NCBI GenBank assembly: GCA_006538405.1
Contig: BJKQ01000016.1
Span: forward strand, 62,001 to 126,000
Source of the DNA: Hansfordia pulvinata
Taxonomy: Eukaryota > Ascomycota > Sordariomycetes > Xylariales
Direction: 5' to 3'
Length of the DNA: 64,000 bases
Positions within the stretch are counted from its first letter, which is position 1; each line of letters opens with the position of its first letter. The notes under the pieces are model-generated. The model did not search any database. It was not told where the DNA came from and was given only the letters and a program-made list of their open reading frames with translations. A program made the translations under genes and the position numbers. Positions 46,307-56,700 of this stretch are shown piece by piece.

Positions 46307-49300
46307 GGCGGCAGATCGGGGACGGTATCGCTGTCGACCATGCCCAGGATGTGAGATGGCGATGCGGAGGACAGGATGGATTGTGAAGGCGACAGCGACG
46401 GCGCGGCTACGCTACAGGCGCGCTTGTGGGCGAAGCACGGCGCGTTAACAGCGACCCTAGAAATTCCCAGGTGGGCAAAACGGTGCCAGGCGGGGGGGCG
46501 AGACCCCTAACCGTCGTTCGGCCAGGGGGGTCGACTACGCTGTGCGAGTACCTTAGGAGGCGAGTAGGTACCTTCGGACATGGATGCCCCGTCGTCGAAC
46601 CGAATGGCCAGCTTGAGCTGTCTCACTGCCGTCGTCGCCAAGGTACCAAGCATCGAGGTACCTGAGGTGAGCCCGGGCATTCTGGATGCTGCAGGTGGCC
46701 TTCAGAGTTACTCCCATCGTTTTGTACGGAGCGGACCGTCAGCCACCACACCCCCCCTCATAGTAATGTGGACAGTGGACGAGTGGCAGCCATGAGATCC
46801 TCCATGTCCCTGTTCCGGTCATCACCATACTCTACAGCACCGGCCCAACCCCGATTTCCAGAATGGCTCTGTGCGCCGGCTTGGGCTTGGCTGCCCAAAA
46901 TGCCCAGTCGGGTCGCGTGTGCCGCGATCACGGCATCGCGAAAAGCCCACTGATCGTCGCCGGCTTGCGTAATCTGCCAGGTCTCACCGCAGGATGGGCT
47001 CGACTCGACAAGGCCAGCAAGCCAACAAACACGACGGGAGGCTGAGACCCTCCCTGCGGCGGAAGCCATCAGCTATCCGAGGCAGCAACCTGTCAGGTCT
47101 CCCAGCTTCTCGGGCTTCGGAAAATGTACAGAGCAATTGGGGCACAGCCTGGGCTGAGCTGCGTCCCGATGGGTCAGATCGGCCGCCTCGACGGGGGCGT
47201 TGCGCGCGAGAGTGGATGAGCCGGCCGCCAACAGCAGTGGCTCAATCGCATGTTTTGGTTTTGACGTGGACGAACAGCGTTGCAAGTCAAGGCCCTCTGC
47301 GCCCATGCTGATGGACAGGGATGGCGCCGTCAGCCGTTCTATCCGATCACCGCCACAGGGATCGCTGAGACGCCTTCAAACGCTGGCGCATACGAGTAGA
47401 GCAAACCGACTCATCACCCGCCATGAAAATTACCTATAGCTCTGTCGACGGGCAACACACACACCCGAGTTGCCTAGCACGATGGCAGAGGAATCTGCCG
47501 AGGGCAGCAGGCCGTGAAGCTGAGGAGGAAACTTGACACTGCAGGAATGCGAGATTTTGACCTCTCCCCGGCACGGCGGCTCGCTCCTTGTCCATTTATA
47601 GACTGGACGCCGACCTGCTGGGTCGGGTCGAGGCCGCAGACTTGCCTACCGACGGGGCTGGTTTCGCATTTGCGAGCAGGACGATACGGTGCAATGCACA
47701 CCTATGTCAGATGCCGTCACAAGCGCTGTCCGATGCCACGCCGAGCCCACCAACGCTGAAGATATCGGCAAGACCAGACGCCCGTGGGCCGGAGACACTG
47801 GCTGACTGATTTGGGGTTTGGTATCGACACTGCCCACGAGCCGACGATGTTGGAGGGCTGGTCAGGTTCCCCCCATGCTGGTGCGGCCGTCCGCCCCAAG
47901 ATGCTCGGCCTCTCAGCTCAGAGTGGGAGTTGCCATACCGGGCCAATCGATATCCAAGGAGCTCGTATATTCCTGGCTTATAGCCCTAGAAGTACTCCTG
48001 CTTGTACCTAGTCCTCTGGCTGTGGAGTGTAAGCGCGCGGCCGACCGCGCTGCTGGCAGGTAGAAGGATTACCAGGGGCCTTTGGCTGCTGCGGAATGGG
48101 CAACTGCTGAATCTGACGCTCATTTCTCGTCTGATGGCGTCTGCGAAAGGGACGCTTGCGCCATAGGGGGGCGGGCCTTGGCCAAGCCGGCCCCTCGGCA
48201 CGAGACGAAGAAGAGCCTTTGTGCAACGCGTGGGTGGGTGCTTGTACTCGCACAAGCCACCGCATCATCATCAAGCCCTGAATATGAGGTTTCTGGTCCG
48301 GCAGGTCGGGCACCGCCTGCTTCTGATAGATTGCCGGCACCTTACTCGCATATACATGAAGGGGTCGATGCTCGAAGAAACATTCAATAGAGGTGCCCAG
48401 CAGTCGACCCAGCTTACAAGGCAGCGGCTCCGGATATACGGCACCTGATGGCGATGGGCCAGCCGGCCAGCCCGTCTTTCTTGGCAGCTGATTAACTGCC
48501 CGCGTTAACAGGGTGAGGATGCCGCCGGCTTACTCGTACGAGTACGCGTACAGTCAGGCTGCCAAGGTGCTGGAGCCCTACGAGTTCGTTTTGCTGTCGC
48601 TTGCCGGGCCTGGCATGGCACGTCAGTTCGCGTACTCGTACGTGACGATCGACCTGACCTGTGTTGTGTTGCAGGTCACGCGACACTATGACAGCGGTAG
48701 AGTGGGAGATCGCACTGGGCTGATGCGCAGGGAAGGGGTCCTCAGTGCCGTGGAACATGGGTCCTTGTCCGCGCACGCGGCCATCTGGACATGGTGAAGA
48801 GGCGGATGTCGACGAAAACCACGGACAAGTCAGGCAGGGTACTGACACCCCGCAAGCGGGCATGTTGAGATAGTGCTGGCATTGGGCAGTGTTTGGTGCA
48901 CGAGTATATCGTTGAAGGGCGCAGTCCCCATGATACGAAAATGCAACGTCGCAGTCTCTAACTGCCGGATGCCTGTCATGGAAGATATGAGCTGCATCAC
49001 TGGGCATGTTGTGAGCTGGCCCGACCCAGCATTCAGTCTGGCAGATGGCGCACAGGTCGCCAGCGGTGTCGCGTTGGACACGCTCAGGGGCAGATTCCAA
49101 ATTCCCGAATGATGGCAGGTGGGACTCGAGGCGCTCTGCAGTCGTAAAGCTGCCCCGCGATACTTCCAGCACAACACGCACCAATAGGTCAGATACCTAG
49201 GTGCCTACCTAGTAAATACCTATCAAGTAACTATCGGCGTCGCCACCATTCGATGCCGGGGATACTTGATGGGAATGTAGACAAGAAACGGTGGCCAGAC

Positions 49301-49713
49301 GGGCATGGCTCCGTCTCGCGGCATCGTCTGCCGCCCAATCTTGTCGCTCCGCTGCAATCGAGGCCAGAGTTTCCGCATGTACGAGTACCGCTTGTACCCC
49401 GATGCCAGCCATAGGTAGCCCACATGCACCCAGTCCCTTGCCCCTTTGGCCTGTTCTCGCGTGGGGAGCGACCCTGAATCCATCTCTACTTCGTACTTGA
49501 ACTATTCCCAGTCGCGTCTCCGTCTTCCGCCATCCTTCGACGGCCCTGATTTTGTGTTTGAACACCGCACGCTCGCTTCGCGTTTCGCCTCGCTCGTGCC
49601 ACTCTCCGCGCCCACTTCGACGACCTCCATCGTCAACCTCCCCGGCGCTCCCCCGGCCCGACCCTGTCACCCTGCGCACCTCCCCCAAGTGCGCCTCCAG
49701 ATACTATGCCGCA
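46307..49713. other. Divergent intergenic region between the two paralogues
   Basis: About 3.4 kb with the promoters of both glycosyltransferase-like genes. It contains the second copy of the 14-bp palindrome TACTCGTACGAGTA at 48531-48544 and an ACCTAGG/CCTACCTAG cluster near 49192-49225. No gene is supported. Confidence 0.55.
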
Positions 49714-51381
49714 ATGGCTGTCACCCATGGCTGGTTAGACGGCGTCCAGGAGTCCATCGGACTCAAGAAGTGGCGATACGGCCGCGTTGGCCAGACAGAC
49801 CTCGACGACGACGACGACCTGCCCGAGCCTTTGCAGCAGCCCCCGCCCTCCCGCTGGTCACGGACCTGGAAGATCGCCCTCGCCCTCGGGGCCCTCTTCT
49901 TCGTCATCCTCTTCTTCGCTTTGCCCTCGTCCAGCCCCCTCGACTCGGCCGTTTCCCCCTATACCGACCAAGACGGCGTCTTTTCTTCCTACTTCCACCT
50001 CATGCTCGTTGGACAGGCCACCGGCGCCAACTTTTGCAAGAGCATCTTCAGTGCCTCGGTGCTCGATTATCCCACTCCCCGCCTCATCGATTGGGAGTCG
50101 AGAGATGTGGACAAGAACAGGAGGCCCTCGGACGAGGCCAGGCGGATTGACGCCATATACGACTTTTTGAAATTCATCGGTAGCGAGGGGCACGACGAGG
50201 AGCTCATGGTCATCGCCAACGCCAATGAGACGTGGTTCCAGCTGCGCCCGTCCACTCTGATCCAGCGCTACTACAACATCAATAAAAAGGCCAACGAGCG
50301 GATCCGCCGCCGGTTTGGGGACAGTGCCGTCCAGAAGTACGACCTCGAGCAGAGGGTTGTCTTTTCCGCACAGGGGCAGTGCTCTGCGAGCAACAAAGAC
50401 TCGATAGAATGCTACGCGGTTCCCGAGTCGGCCGCCGGCCCGGCCGCCAAGAGCAGGCCGCGCTTCCTCAGCTCGGGCACCGTCATTGGGCGCGTCAAGG
50501 AGTTGCGGCCCGTCTTCGAGGCGGCCTCCAAGCTCGCTGCCCGCAACGAGACGGATCGCGACCCCTTTGCCCGCCTGTTTGGACAGCAAGAGTTCCAGCG
50601 AGAGTATATCCGGTCCAAGAATGCGTGGTTCTTCACCAAGATCTGGCATTTCTTCACCGGCCCGGATGAGCGTGGATCCATCATTTCGGAACACGCGACA
50701 CGCGAGCAGATGAGTTTTGAGGGTGCCGAGCACGAGTACAAGATTGGGCTCGACTACGACGGCGTCATCGCCCAGCCCCCCGGCATCACCGAGAAGGAAC
50801 TGGCCTGGATGATCCACGGCCCCAGCGATCACACCTCGGCCGAGGTCGCCAGGAAGCTCCCCAGTGACGTGCTCAAGTCGACGCCGCCGTTCTGGACTGC
50901 CGACTACACCGGCTACGCGCAGCAGCAGCTCCCGGACAAGGACTGGTCCCAGATTCCCCTCTTCACTAACAAGGAGACGGGAGTGGCGCCGGCTACCATC
51001 CATCACACGAGCCACCGCAAGGGCATGAAGGACCGTGTTCGCGCCATGTGGGAGGATGCCTGGTTCCACGACCACCTGCGCACGCTGCTCAACACCAAGG
51101 CCAATGCCTTCCGCATGCCCGCAGCCTGGGTCGTCACCGAGGAGAGAGCCGAGGAGTGGTGGGGTCCCATCGACGAGCGCGGCGGCTGGTGGGCCGAACC
51201 GGGCGGCATGCGGTGGTGGGAGGATGCGTGCAGCTCCGAGGAGATCTCCGAGTCGGTCATCCCGGACGGCAAGGGCGCCTACACCCGCCCCATCTACTAC
51301 CTGCCGGACGACCACGGTCAGCAGGATGACCTGCTGAGCAAGTGGTCTGAGGCTTTCCAGAACGGTACGATACCGTGGTGA
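49714..51381 (+). CDS. PLOD/ESAG3-like type II membrane protein, copy B with altered acidic motif
   Basis: Single-exon frame; 555 aa from the ATG at 49714, chosen because the in-frame sequence before it (from 49552) is leader-like. A cytosolic tail of about 50 residues with five Asp in a row precedes a membrane helix at 53-70. The lumenal part aligns with copy A: FHLMLVGQATGANFC (94-108), LDYPTPRLIDW (118-128), WFQLRPSTLIQRYY (174-187) and RFLSSGTVIG. Where copy A has D138 and D141 (MDGYDAWF), this protein has N169 and E172 (ANANETWF), so the putative metal-binding acidic motif is not conserved. It may be a non-catalytic partner, or use another mechanism. Convergent with the HtrL-like gene downstream. 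Confidence 0.78.
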   Translation: MAVTHGWLDGVQESIGLKKWRYGRVGQTDLDDDDDLPEPLQQPPPSRWSRTWKIALALGALFFVILFFALPSSSPLDSAVSPYTDQDGVFSSYFHLMLVGQATGANFCKSIFSASVLDYPTPRLIDWESRDVDKNRRPSDEARRIDAIYDFLKFIGSEGHDEELMVIANANETWFQLRPSTLIQRYYNINKKANERIRRRFGDSAVQKYDLEQRVVFSAQGQCSASNKDSIECYAVPESAAGPAAKSRPRFLSSGTVIGRVKELRPVFEAASKLAARNETDRDPFARLFGQQEFQREYIRSKNAWFFTKIWHFFTGPDERGSIISEHATREQMSFEGAEHEYKIGLDYDGVIAQPPGITEKELAWMIHGPSDHTSAEVARKLPSDVLKSTPPFWTADYTGYAQQQLPDKDWSQIPLFTNKETGVAPATIHHTSHRKGMKDRVRAMWEDAWFHDHLRTLLNTKANAFRMPAAWVVTEERAEEWWGPIDERGGWWAEPGGMRWWEDACSSEEISESVIPDGKGAYTRPIYYLPDDHGQQDDLLSKWSEAFQNGTIPW

Positions 51382-52563
51382 AAGACGGATTAATGTGGTT
51401 GTTTCTTCCGGCGAGGGCGCCGGCTCTCGTAGTCCTTGTAGACATGTACAGCAACGTTTTGGGGTTCTGTGGCAGCATAGCATTTCTTGGTTGGTTGGTT
51501 AGGCCATACATAAATACGAACGATCATGTTAATCTCCGACACGAATGGCCCACCATGTGACTTGGACTCGGCTGTGGAAGGGACGAGAAGAAGGACTGCC
51601 CCGCAGGACAGTTGAGTAGTCTCGTCTGGGCGGGTTCCGAACAAGCAGGAAAAGATGGAAGCAAACGTCAATGACATCCATTCAGCTATATGTCGGGGGC
51701 ACTTGACTGCGACTGCAAGGTCAACAATGGGCACTGGCGTCAAATATCATGAGACCATAAATGGGGGAGCGAAAGGCCAAAGAACGAAAAGCGAAGAGCA
51801 AGTTCAGAAACCGAGCAAAATGCAATGTGCAACCAAGCAAGAATGACTGCCCAAAGCACAAAGCCCCATGCCGAGACCGAGATGGACTCGCGTCATAGGG
51901 CTCGGAGAGATCGACGCCCGCCACCACAGGACATGGGTGAGGCAGCGCCGAGAGCATGACAGAGCAGCGCCTCCGCGTTTGGCCCCTGGGCAAGCGTGGC
52001 AAGGTCTAGGCCAGTACTCATTCAGTGCCGCCACCAGCCTTCCTTGCGGGGATGCCGCTCAGGTGCACAGGGAGGGGGGGGGGGGGGGGGGGGGCATTGG
52101 CAGGTGGCGATGGCTGCTGTCAGCACGGCGTGACTCCGTCTTCGGCGTTGCCTGTGGGCGGAGGACATGTCTGATGTAAGGTAGGTGGGCTGCGGTCACA
52201 AAGGCGTCAAAAATAGCCCAAACTTACATGCTCACGAGTCTCACCACTGTCATCATTGGCAATGGATTGCGAGAGCCAACGAGTTCAGAGACTCTCTTTA
52301 GAGGTTGTTCTCGGTAACGCGCCTGCCCATTCTCGGACATGGCTCGTGGACTCTTCGCTCGATATTACGTGAACCAGAATGAACAACTTTTGTTTTTCTC
52401 TACCCGTCTATCATACAGTCTATTTGCCCCGTCCAGATCCCAAACCGTCTATGAATTATTCTAGTCCCCCCCGTCTCGTCTCGGTCAAACAAATCTTGCC
52501 ACCGCCGGCTTCCCGTCCTGATCCGCGCCCCCCCCCCTCCCCCCTTTTCTGTCCCCTTTCGCC
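51382..52563. other. Convergent 3' flanks with a poly-G run
   Basis: About 1.2 kb holding the 3' ends of two convergent genes, a 21-G run, and a C-rich stretch near 52530-52552. No gene seen. Confidence 0.6.
52074..52094 (+). repeat. 21-nt poly-G run
   Basis: Uninterrupted run of 21 G, with further G just upstream (GGGA). Confidence 0.92.
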
Positions 52564-53931
52564 TTACACGGCAATCTCCCATACCCCATGCCTCAGGCTC
52601 TGCTTTCTCGGCTGGTAGGTCGTGCCGCGGCAGTACCGGGTGGCCAGCGGGTCGTCGATGCGCGGCAGCCAGTCGCGGAAGGCCTTGGCGAAGGTCATGG
52701 GCACGTACTTGCCCTGGATCTGGCCGGCGGTGCCGTAGAGCGGGTCGTTGATGAGGGGCGGCGCCTGGCCCTCGGGGATGGAGAAGATGGTGTTGGGGTA
52801 GCGGTAGGCCAGCGTGGGGAGGATGAACTCCTCGCGGCCGACGTAGACGCCGTTGGCGTTCATGTCGTCAAAGGTCTGCAGGAAGCGCGTGGCGTAGCGC
52901 AGCATGCCGAGGGTCGACCCCCACGTCGAGCTGGCGATGAAGAACTTGCACTGCCAGATCTTGGTCCGCTCCGTGAAGCACGCGTGCCGGATCGTGCGGT
53001 GGTCGTGCTTGGCCACGTTGTTCGGGTACTCGGCGAAGACGACGCCCGTGTCCCCCGCGAGGCTGACGGCGCGCGCGATCTTCTGCCAGTCCACGTAGCC
53101 GCCGAACAGCATGCTCCACTGCTCGCCGTCGGGGCCCTTGGGCCCGACCTCCTTGAGGAAGCCCGCGTCCACGAAGCCCCAGAGCTCCGAGCCGAACGGG
53201 TTGAGCATGACGGCCTCGTAGATGCAGAACGCCTTGGCCATCTGCACCGCGCTCAGGAACGCCTGGTTGTACACCGCCTTGGGCCGCCAGTCCGGCCGGC
53301 TGTGCTCGTCGAACTCGGCAAACAGCCGGATCTGCGTCGTCGCAAAGTTGTGCTTCTCGTCCCGGACGTTGGGGAAGTCCCACACCGTCGCGTACTTGTC
53401 GATCACGTGCCAGTGCGGGTCCCCAGGCCTCATCGCCCGGATCGCCTCCGCCGTGTCGCCGGCCTCGGTGAAGATGATGACCTGGTCCTGCGTCTTGGCC
53501 AGCCGCGCGATGCTCCGCAGGTACACGTCCACCCCCTGCCCCTCCCTCGCAATGGGGTTGGGGTAGAACAGCGTGATCAGCGTGGGCGTCGGGGTCTTGG
53601 GGTCCTTGGGCGCGATCTGCGGCGTCTCGGAGAACGTGAGCTCCCCGGCGGACAGGTGCCCGAAGAAGTCGCGCTGCCACTCCGCCGCGGCGCGTCCAAA
53701 GGGCTTCTCGTGCGGCTCGAGGTAGTCCTGGGGCTTGCGAGCCGCCCTCTTCGTCAGCAGGGGGCTCTTGACTGGGCTGTCCAGCGGCGTCAAGCTCGGG
53801 TGCCTGGCCTTGCACACGTCATCCTCCAGGCTCTGGTCCCTGGCCACCACCACCGGTGATCTGCCGATCGAGCGAGCCATAGTCAGGCCGAAGCCCGCCA
53901 GGGCTAGGACAAAGTGGTTGGCAAAATGCAT
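52564..53931 (-). CDS. HtrL/YibB-like glycosyltransferase-like protein
   Basis: Single-exon frame of 455 aa from the ATG at 53931; an in-frame ATG at 54057 lies upstream of a TATATAT-like element and is less likely. A hydrophobic N-terminus (MHFANHFVLALAGFGL) would act as signal peptide or membrane anchor. A basic, proline-containing linker follows. The core then resembles bacterial HtrL/YibB-type proteins: TPTLITLFYPN (115-125), VDVYLRSIARLAK (134-146), QVIIFTEAGD (150-159), a YNQAFLSAVQMAKAF helix (221-235), and NPFGSELWGFVDAGFL (244-259), where the aspartate sits in the family's W-x-D-x-G-like strand. The bacterial family is linked to lipopolysaccharide regions, but its biochemistry is not settled, so a sugar-transfer role is inference. 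Its position next to two other anchored glycosyltransferase-like genes fits that idea. Confidence 0.72.
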   Translation of the reverse strand: MHFANHFVLALAGFGLTMARSIGRSPVVVARDQSLEDDVCKARHPSLTPLDSPVKSPLLTKRAARKPQDYLEPHEKPFGRAAAEWQRDFFGHLSAGELTFSETPQIAPKDPKTPTPTLITLFYPNPIAREGQGVDVYLRSIARLAKTQDQVIIFTEAGDTAEAIRAMRPGDPHWHVIDKYATVWDFPNVRDEKHNFATTQIRLFAEFDEHSRPDWRPKAVYNQAFLSAVQMAKAFCIYEAVMLNPFGSELWGFVDAGFLKEVGPKGPDGEQWSMLFGGYVDWQKIARAVSLAGDTGVVFAEYPNNVAKHDHRTIRHACFTERTKIWQCKFFIASSTWGSTLGMLRYATRFLQTFDDMNANGVYVGREEFILPTLAYRYPNTIFSIPEGQAPPLINDPLYGTAGQIQGKYVPMTFAKAFRDWLPRIDDPLATRYCRGTTYQPRKQSLRHGVWEIAV

Positions 53932-56700
53932 CTTGAGGTCGATGAAGAGAGGACTCAGCCAGGGGGAAGGAAGTTGCCGCGATGCCTTCTCAACGTCCCG
54001 GACGCAGACCTTCAATATATATTTGCGGAACCCGCCGGTCAACCACGGCGTCCTCACTTGGCTCTTATTTTTCTTCCTGGTCCGTGAGCGGCAGTCTCGG
54101 GATGGCCGCGGGATGGCCGCGGGACTCGCCTGCCTACAAGAGAAAAACCATCACCCAGCGGACACATCCAAATACTATTCTTAACGACGCATCAACAAAA
54201 AAAAGAAACAGCAGGCCTTTTCTTGGCCCTCATAAGCTTTCTCAGCGGCGTGGCAGGCACTAATTTTGCATCGCAGGCCGTGCTTGTCAACACCGAAGTG
54301 GGATAGAGGAGGCAAAAGACGGCTTGCGATCGCTCGCAGAACAGGACATCCTCTGACTGCCAGAGGGCAATGCGTAAATCGTGGCCTCGGATGACTGTAT
54401 GAGACGAAACGGTCTCCATACTGATCATGTTTTCGCCCCCCTGCCCCTGCCTTTTCCCCATCGGCTGGTGAAAGCCAACTGGGGTGAGCTTCACCCGTTC
54501 GCTTGTGTTGCAAAAATAGCCCTCATTTCTCCAGGTCTTGTCACCGGAAGGGGGAAACAAGGCTGAAGCCGAAGGGCCCAGAACGGTCAGTCAAGCGCTT
54601 TGTGGATGGTGGCGGGGTTGTAGCTTGAGGCCCTATTATCAGAAGTTTTGCTTCTATTCCAAGCAAGCAGAAGCGCAGCAATTATCCCGACGCCATCGCT
54701 GAGCACTCCCACGCCACCCCTTGCTAAAGATGTCTTAGTTTTAAATCAGCTTCCAGCTACTTTGAGACGGTACGTGCGGGGCGGGGAGATAAAGTCCCGA
54801 ATAGTAGCCACGCAGGTACGTCGGCGCCCTCCCCCTCCCCTTTCAGTGTGAGCACCTCGTCGGCGCCCCCCTTTTTTAAGCATAGGCACCTCTTCGGCGC
54901 CTTGCAATACTTGTAAACCATCCGTCTTACCTTGTTACGGCTTACTTGCGTAAAACGCTTCTATGTCTGTTCTTACGAGTATATGGATGTGGGCATTACG
55001 GGTACTTGGAAGATCTACAAAATTAGTAGTCTTGGGCTGTACTAGTGAGCTTAGCGCGGAAGCTAAATGGGGAGGGCGTCGGCATGCACACTGCGAGGCT
55101 AAGCCCGACCGAGGACCCACCTGTGTCAGCAGGCCGCAACTCATCTTTTCTACAATGCAGTATCGAGACAAGGGCGCGGTAGGCAGAGACCTGCTCTGGA
55201 ACTGGTTGTGCCCGCTCCTGTCACAGGTGGCGCCTACGCCACCCCGTTCGCATCACCTTTCCGACCCGGCATGGTGGTTCCCAAATTAAGCAATGACCTA
55301 AGCGAGTAGTGAGAGGGTATGCTGACCCAAGCCCTGGGCTCTACAGTCCGCGGGGGGAAAAAAACCTCTTTGCTCAGTTGGCAGTTAAGATACGCTGAGT
55401 CAATTTGCCGCGCCCCCGGGGCCGACGTACGCAGCACGTAGAATTGTCAGAGGGGGACTGCACCCCTGCGTTCCGCTTGGCTGTGATCTGCCGGCGATTA
55501 CCAGAAGTGCCGTGTTTCCAATGTTTACACAGTAGTGACCTGCATCTTGCAGGATCACGCTCTTGGAGAAGTGCCATCACAAGTCAAATCATTTGAGATA
55601 CCCGTCGCTGGAAGATTTTATGTTGCTTCGCGCATGCTGCTGCTCAGTTACGGGCCATCGGGGCAATGTGCGCATGTACTCGGAAGAAAGAAGGGTTGGT
55701 CATTGAAGCCACGGCCGATTGAAAGACGTTACCAGCTGAGATGATGCCATTACGGGCACAGGAGATTTCACGAAAGCGGATGAATGAGAGCTCTCTTTGA
55801 GGGGTAGCAGGCTTATTGGCTGCATGGGTTGAAACTAAAGAAGTGATTCACCGACACGGGTACATGGTGCCGACGCTTGTAAGCAGCAGGATATAGGAGA
55901 CAAGTGGTGGCAAGAAGGCACCGGAGTTCTGGCTTCTAGGCGATGGGTGTTACCAGTCGAGAATACGAATAACCTCCTATTTACAGTGTGGTTATGCGCT
56001 TGTCACATGGCGGCGGCGAATAACCTCTATTTACGGTGTGGCTATGCGCTTGACACATGGCGTCGTCTATGCCTACTCGTTGAGTCCAAGCGGCGGCACG
56101 GCACGTGCTAGTAAGCGAATGTGCAGCACACTGTGTGACTTCTCGTACGCATTTAGCATGCGCCACCTTGTCGAAAGCAGACTTGAGGCTCAAGAACACT
56201 CTAGAACGGGCGCGTAACATGAGAGGGCGGCAAGCATGAAAGTTGAGATGTAGCTGCCTAGATTGGCTTCCTCCGCTGCTTTGCAGTCGGTAGCTGATTC
56301 TGGACTGGGGGAATCGTGTAGTTTATGACAGTGTAGAGAAGATCTTTTCGACGTGTGGGTTGGGCATATATCTGCCGTGATTTTTCGAAGGCGCCATTAC
56401 CTCCTCATTCGCCCGGAGACGACCGCCGTCTGGGCTGATGCCCTACTCATCTACACCATTGTGGTAGGAAAGCCATGACTTGAAGTCGGGAGATCAGTTT
56501 AGTATTCCTGTTACGTGTTCATTCCTGCTTCTATTGGTTTTCTCGCTACGCTCGATTGAGATCTGGACTTCTCTATTGGTGTGACGTGATGGCTGTGGCG
56601 TGCGGCCGTGGGCGGGATGGCTTGGTGAGGGTCTGAAACTTGAAAACTGGCATTCCGGGTTGACCGGCATTGAGGTTTGAGAAGAGGGTATTCTAGTTCG
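53932..56700. other. Intergenic with AT-richer, repeat-bearing stretch
   Basis: About 2.8 kb. The first part is the promoter of the HtrL-like gene. From about 54600 the sequence becomes visibly AT-richer, with many stops in all frames, and includes a ~50-bp tandem duplication. A decayed transposon is possible, but I cannot name one. Confidence 0.5.
55966..56066 (+). repeat. Tandem duplication, two ~50-bp copies
   Basis: Copy 1 is 55966-56016 and copy 2 is 56017-56066. Both start CGAATAACCTC and end near ACATGGCG. They differ by a 1-nt indel and about six substitutions, of which two within GTGTGGYTATG and its flank are transitions. Confidence 0.85.

Noticed and set aside
48492..49184. 230-codon minus-strand frame with CAICQTEC and further cysteines, RING-like at first sight
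   Set aside because: The remaining Cys/His spacing does not fit a RING finger, there is no hydrophobic core pattern, and the rest of the frame is random in composition.
49858..51483. 541-codon antisense frame over PLOD-like copy B
   Set aside because: Shadow of a GC-rich gene; the sense frame has a membrane helix and aligns with copy A.
52588..53859. 423-codon antisense frame over the HtrL-like gene
   Set aside because: Arg/Val/Gly/Leu-rich shadow sequence without motifs; the sense frame carries the family features.
54930..54941. Minus-strand GCCGTAACAAGG, like the 3' end of 18S rRNA
   Set aside because: Only about 11-12 bases match, and neither flank resembles rRNA or ITS.
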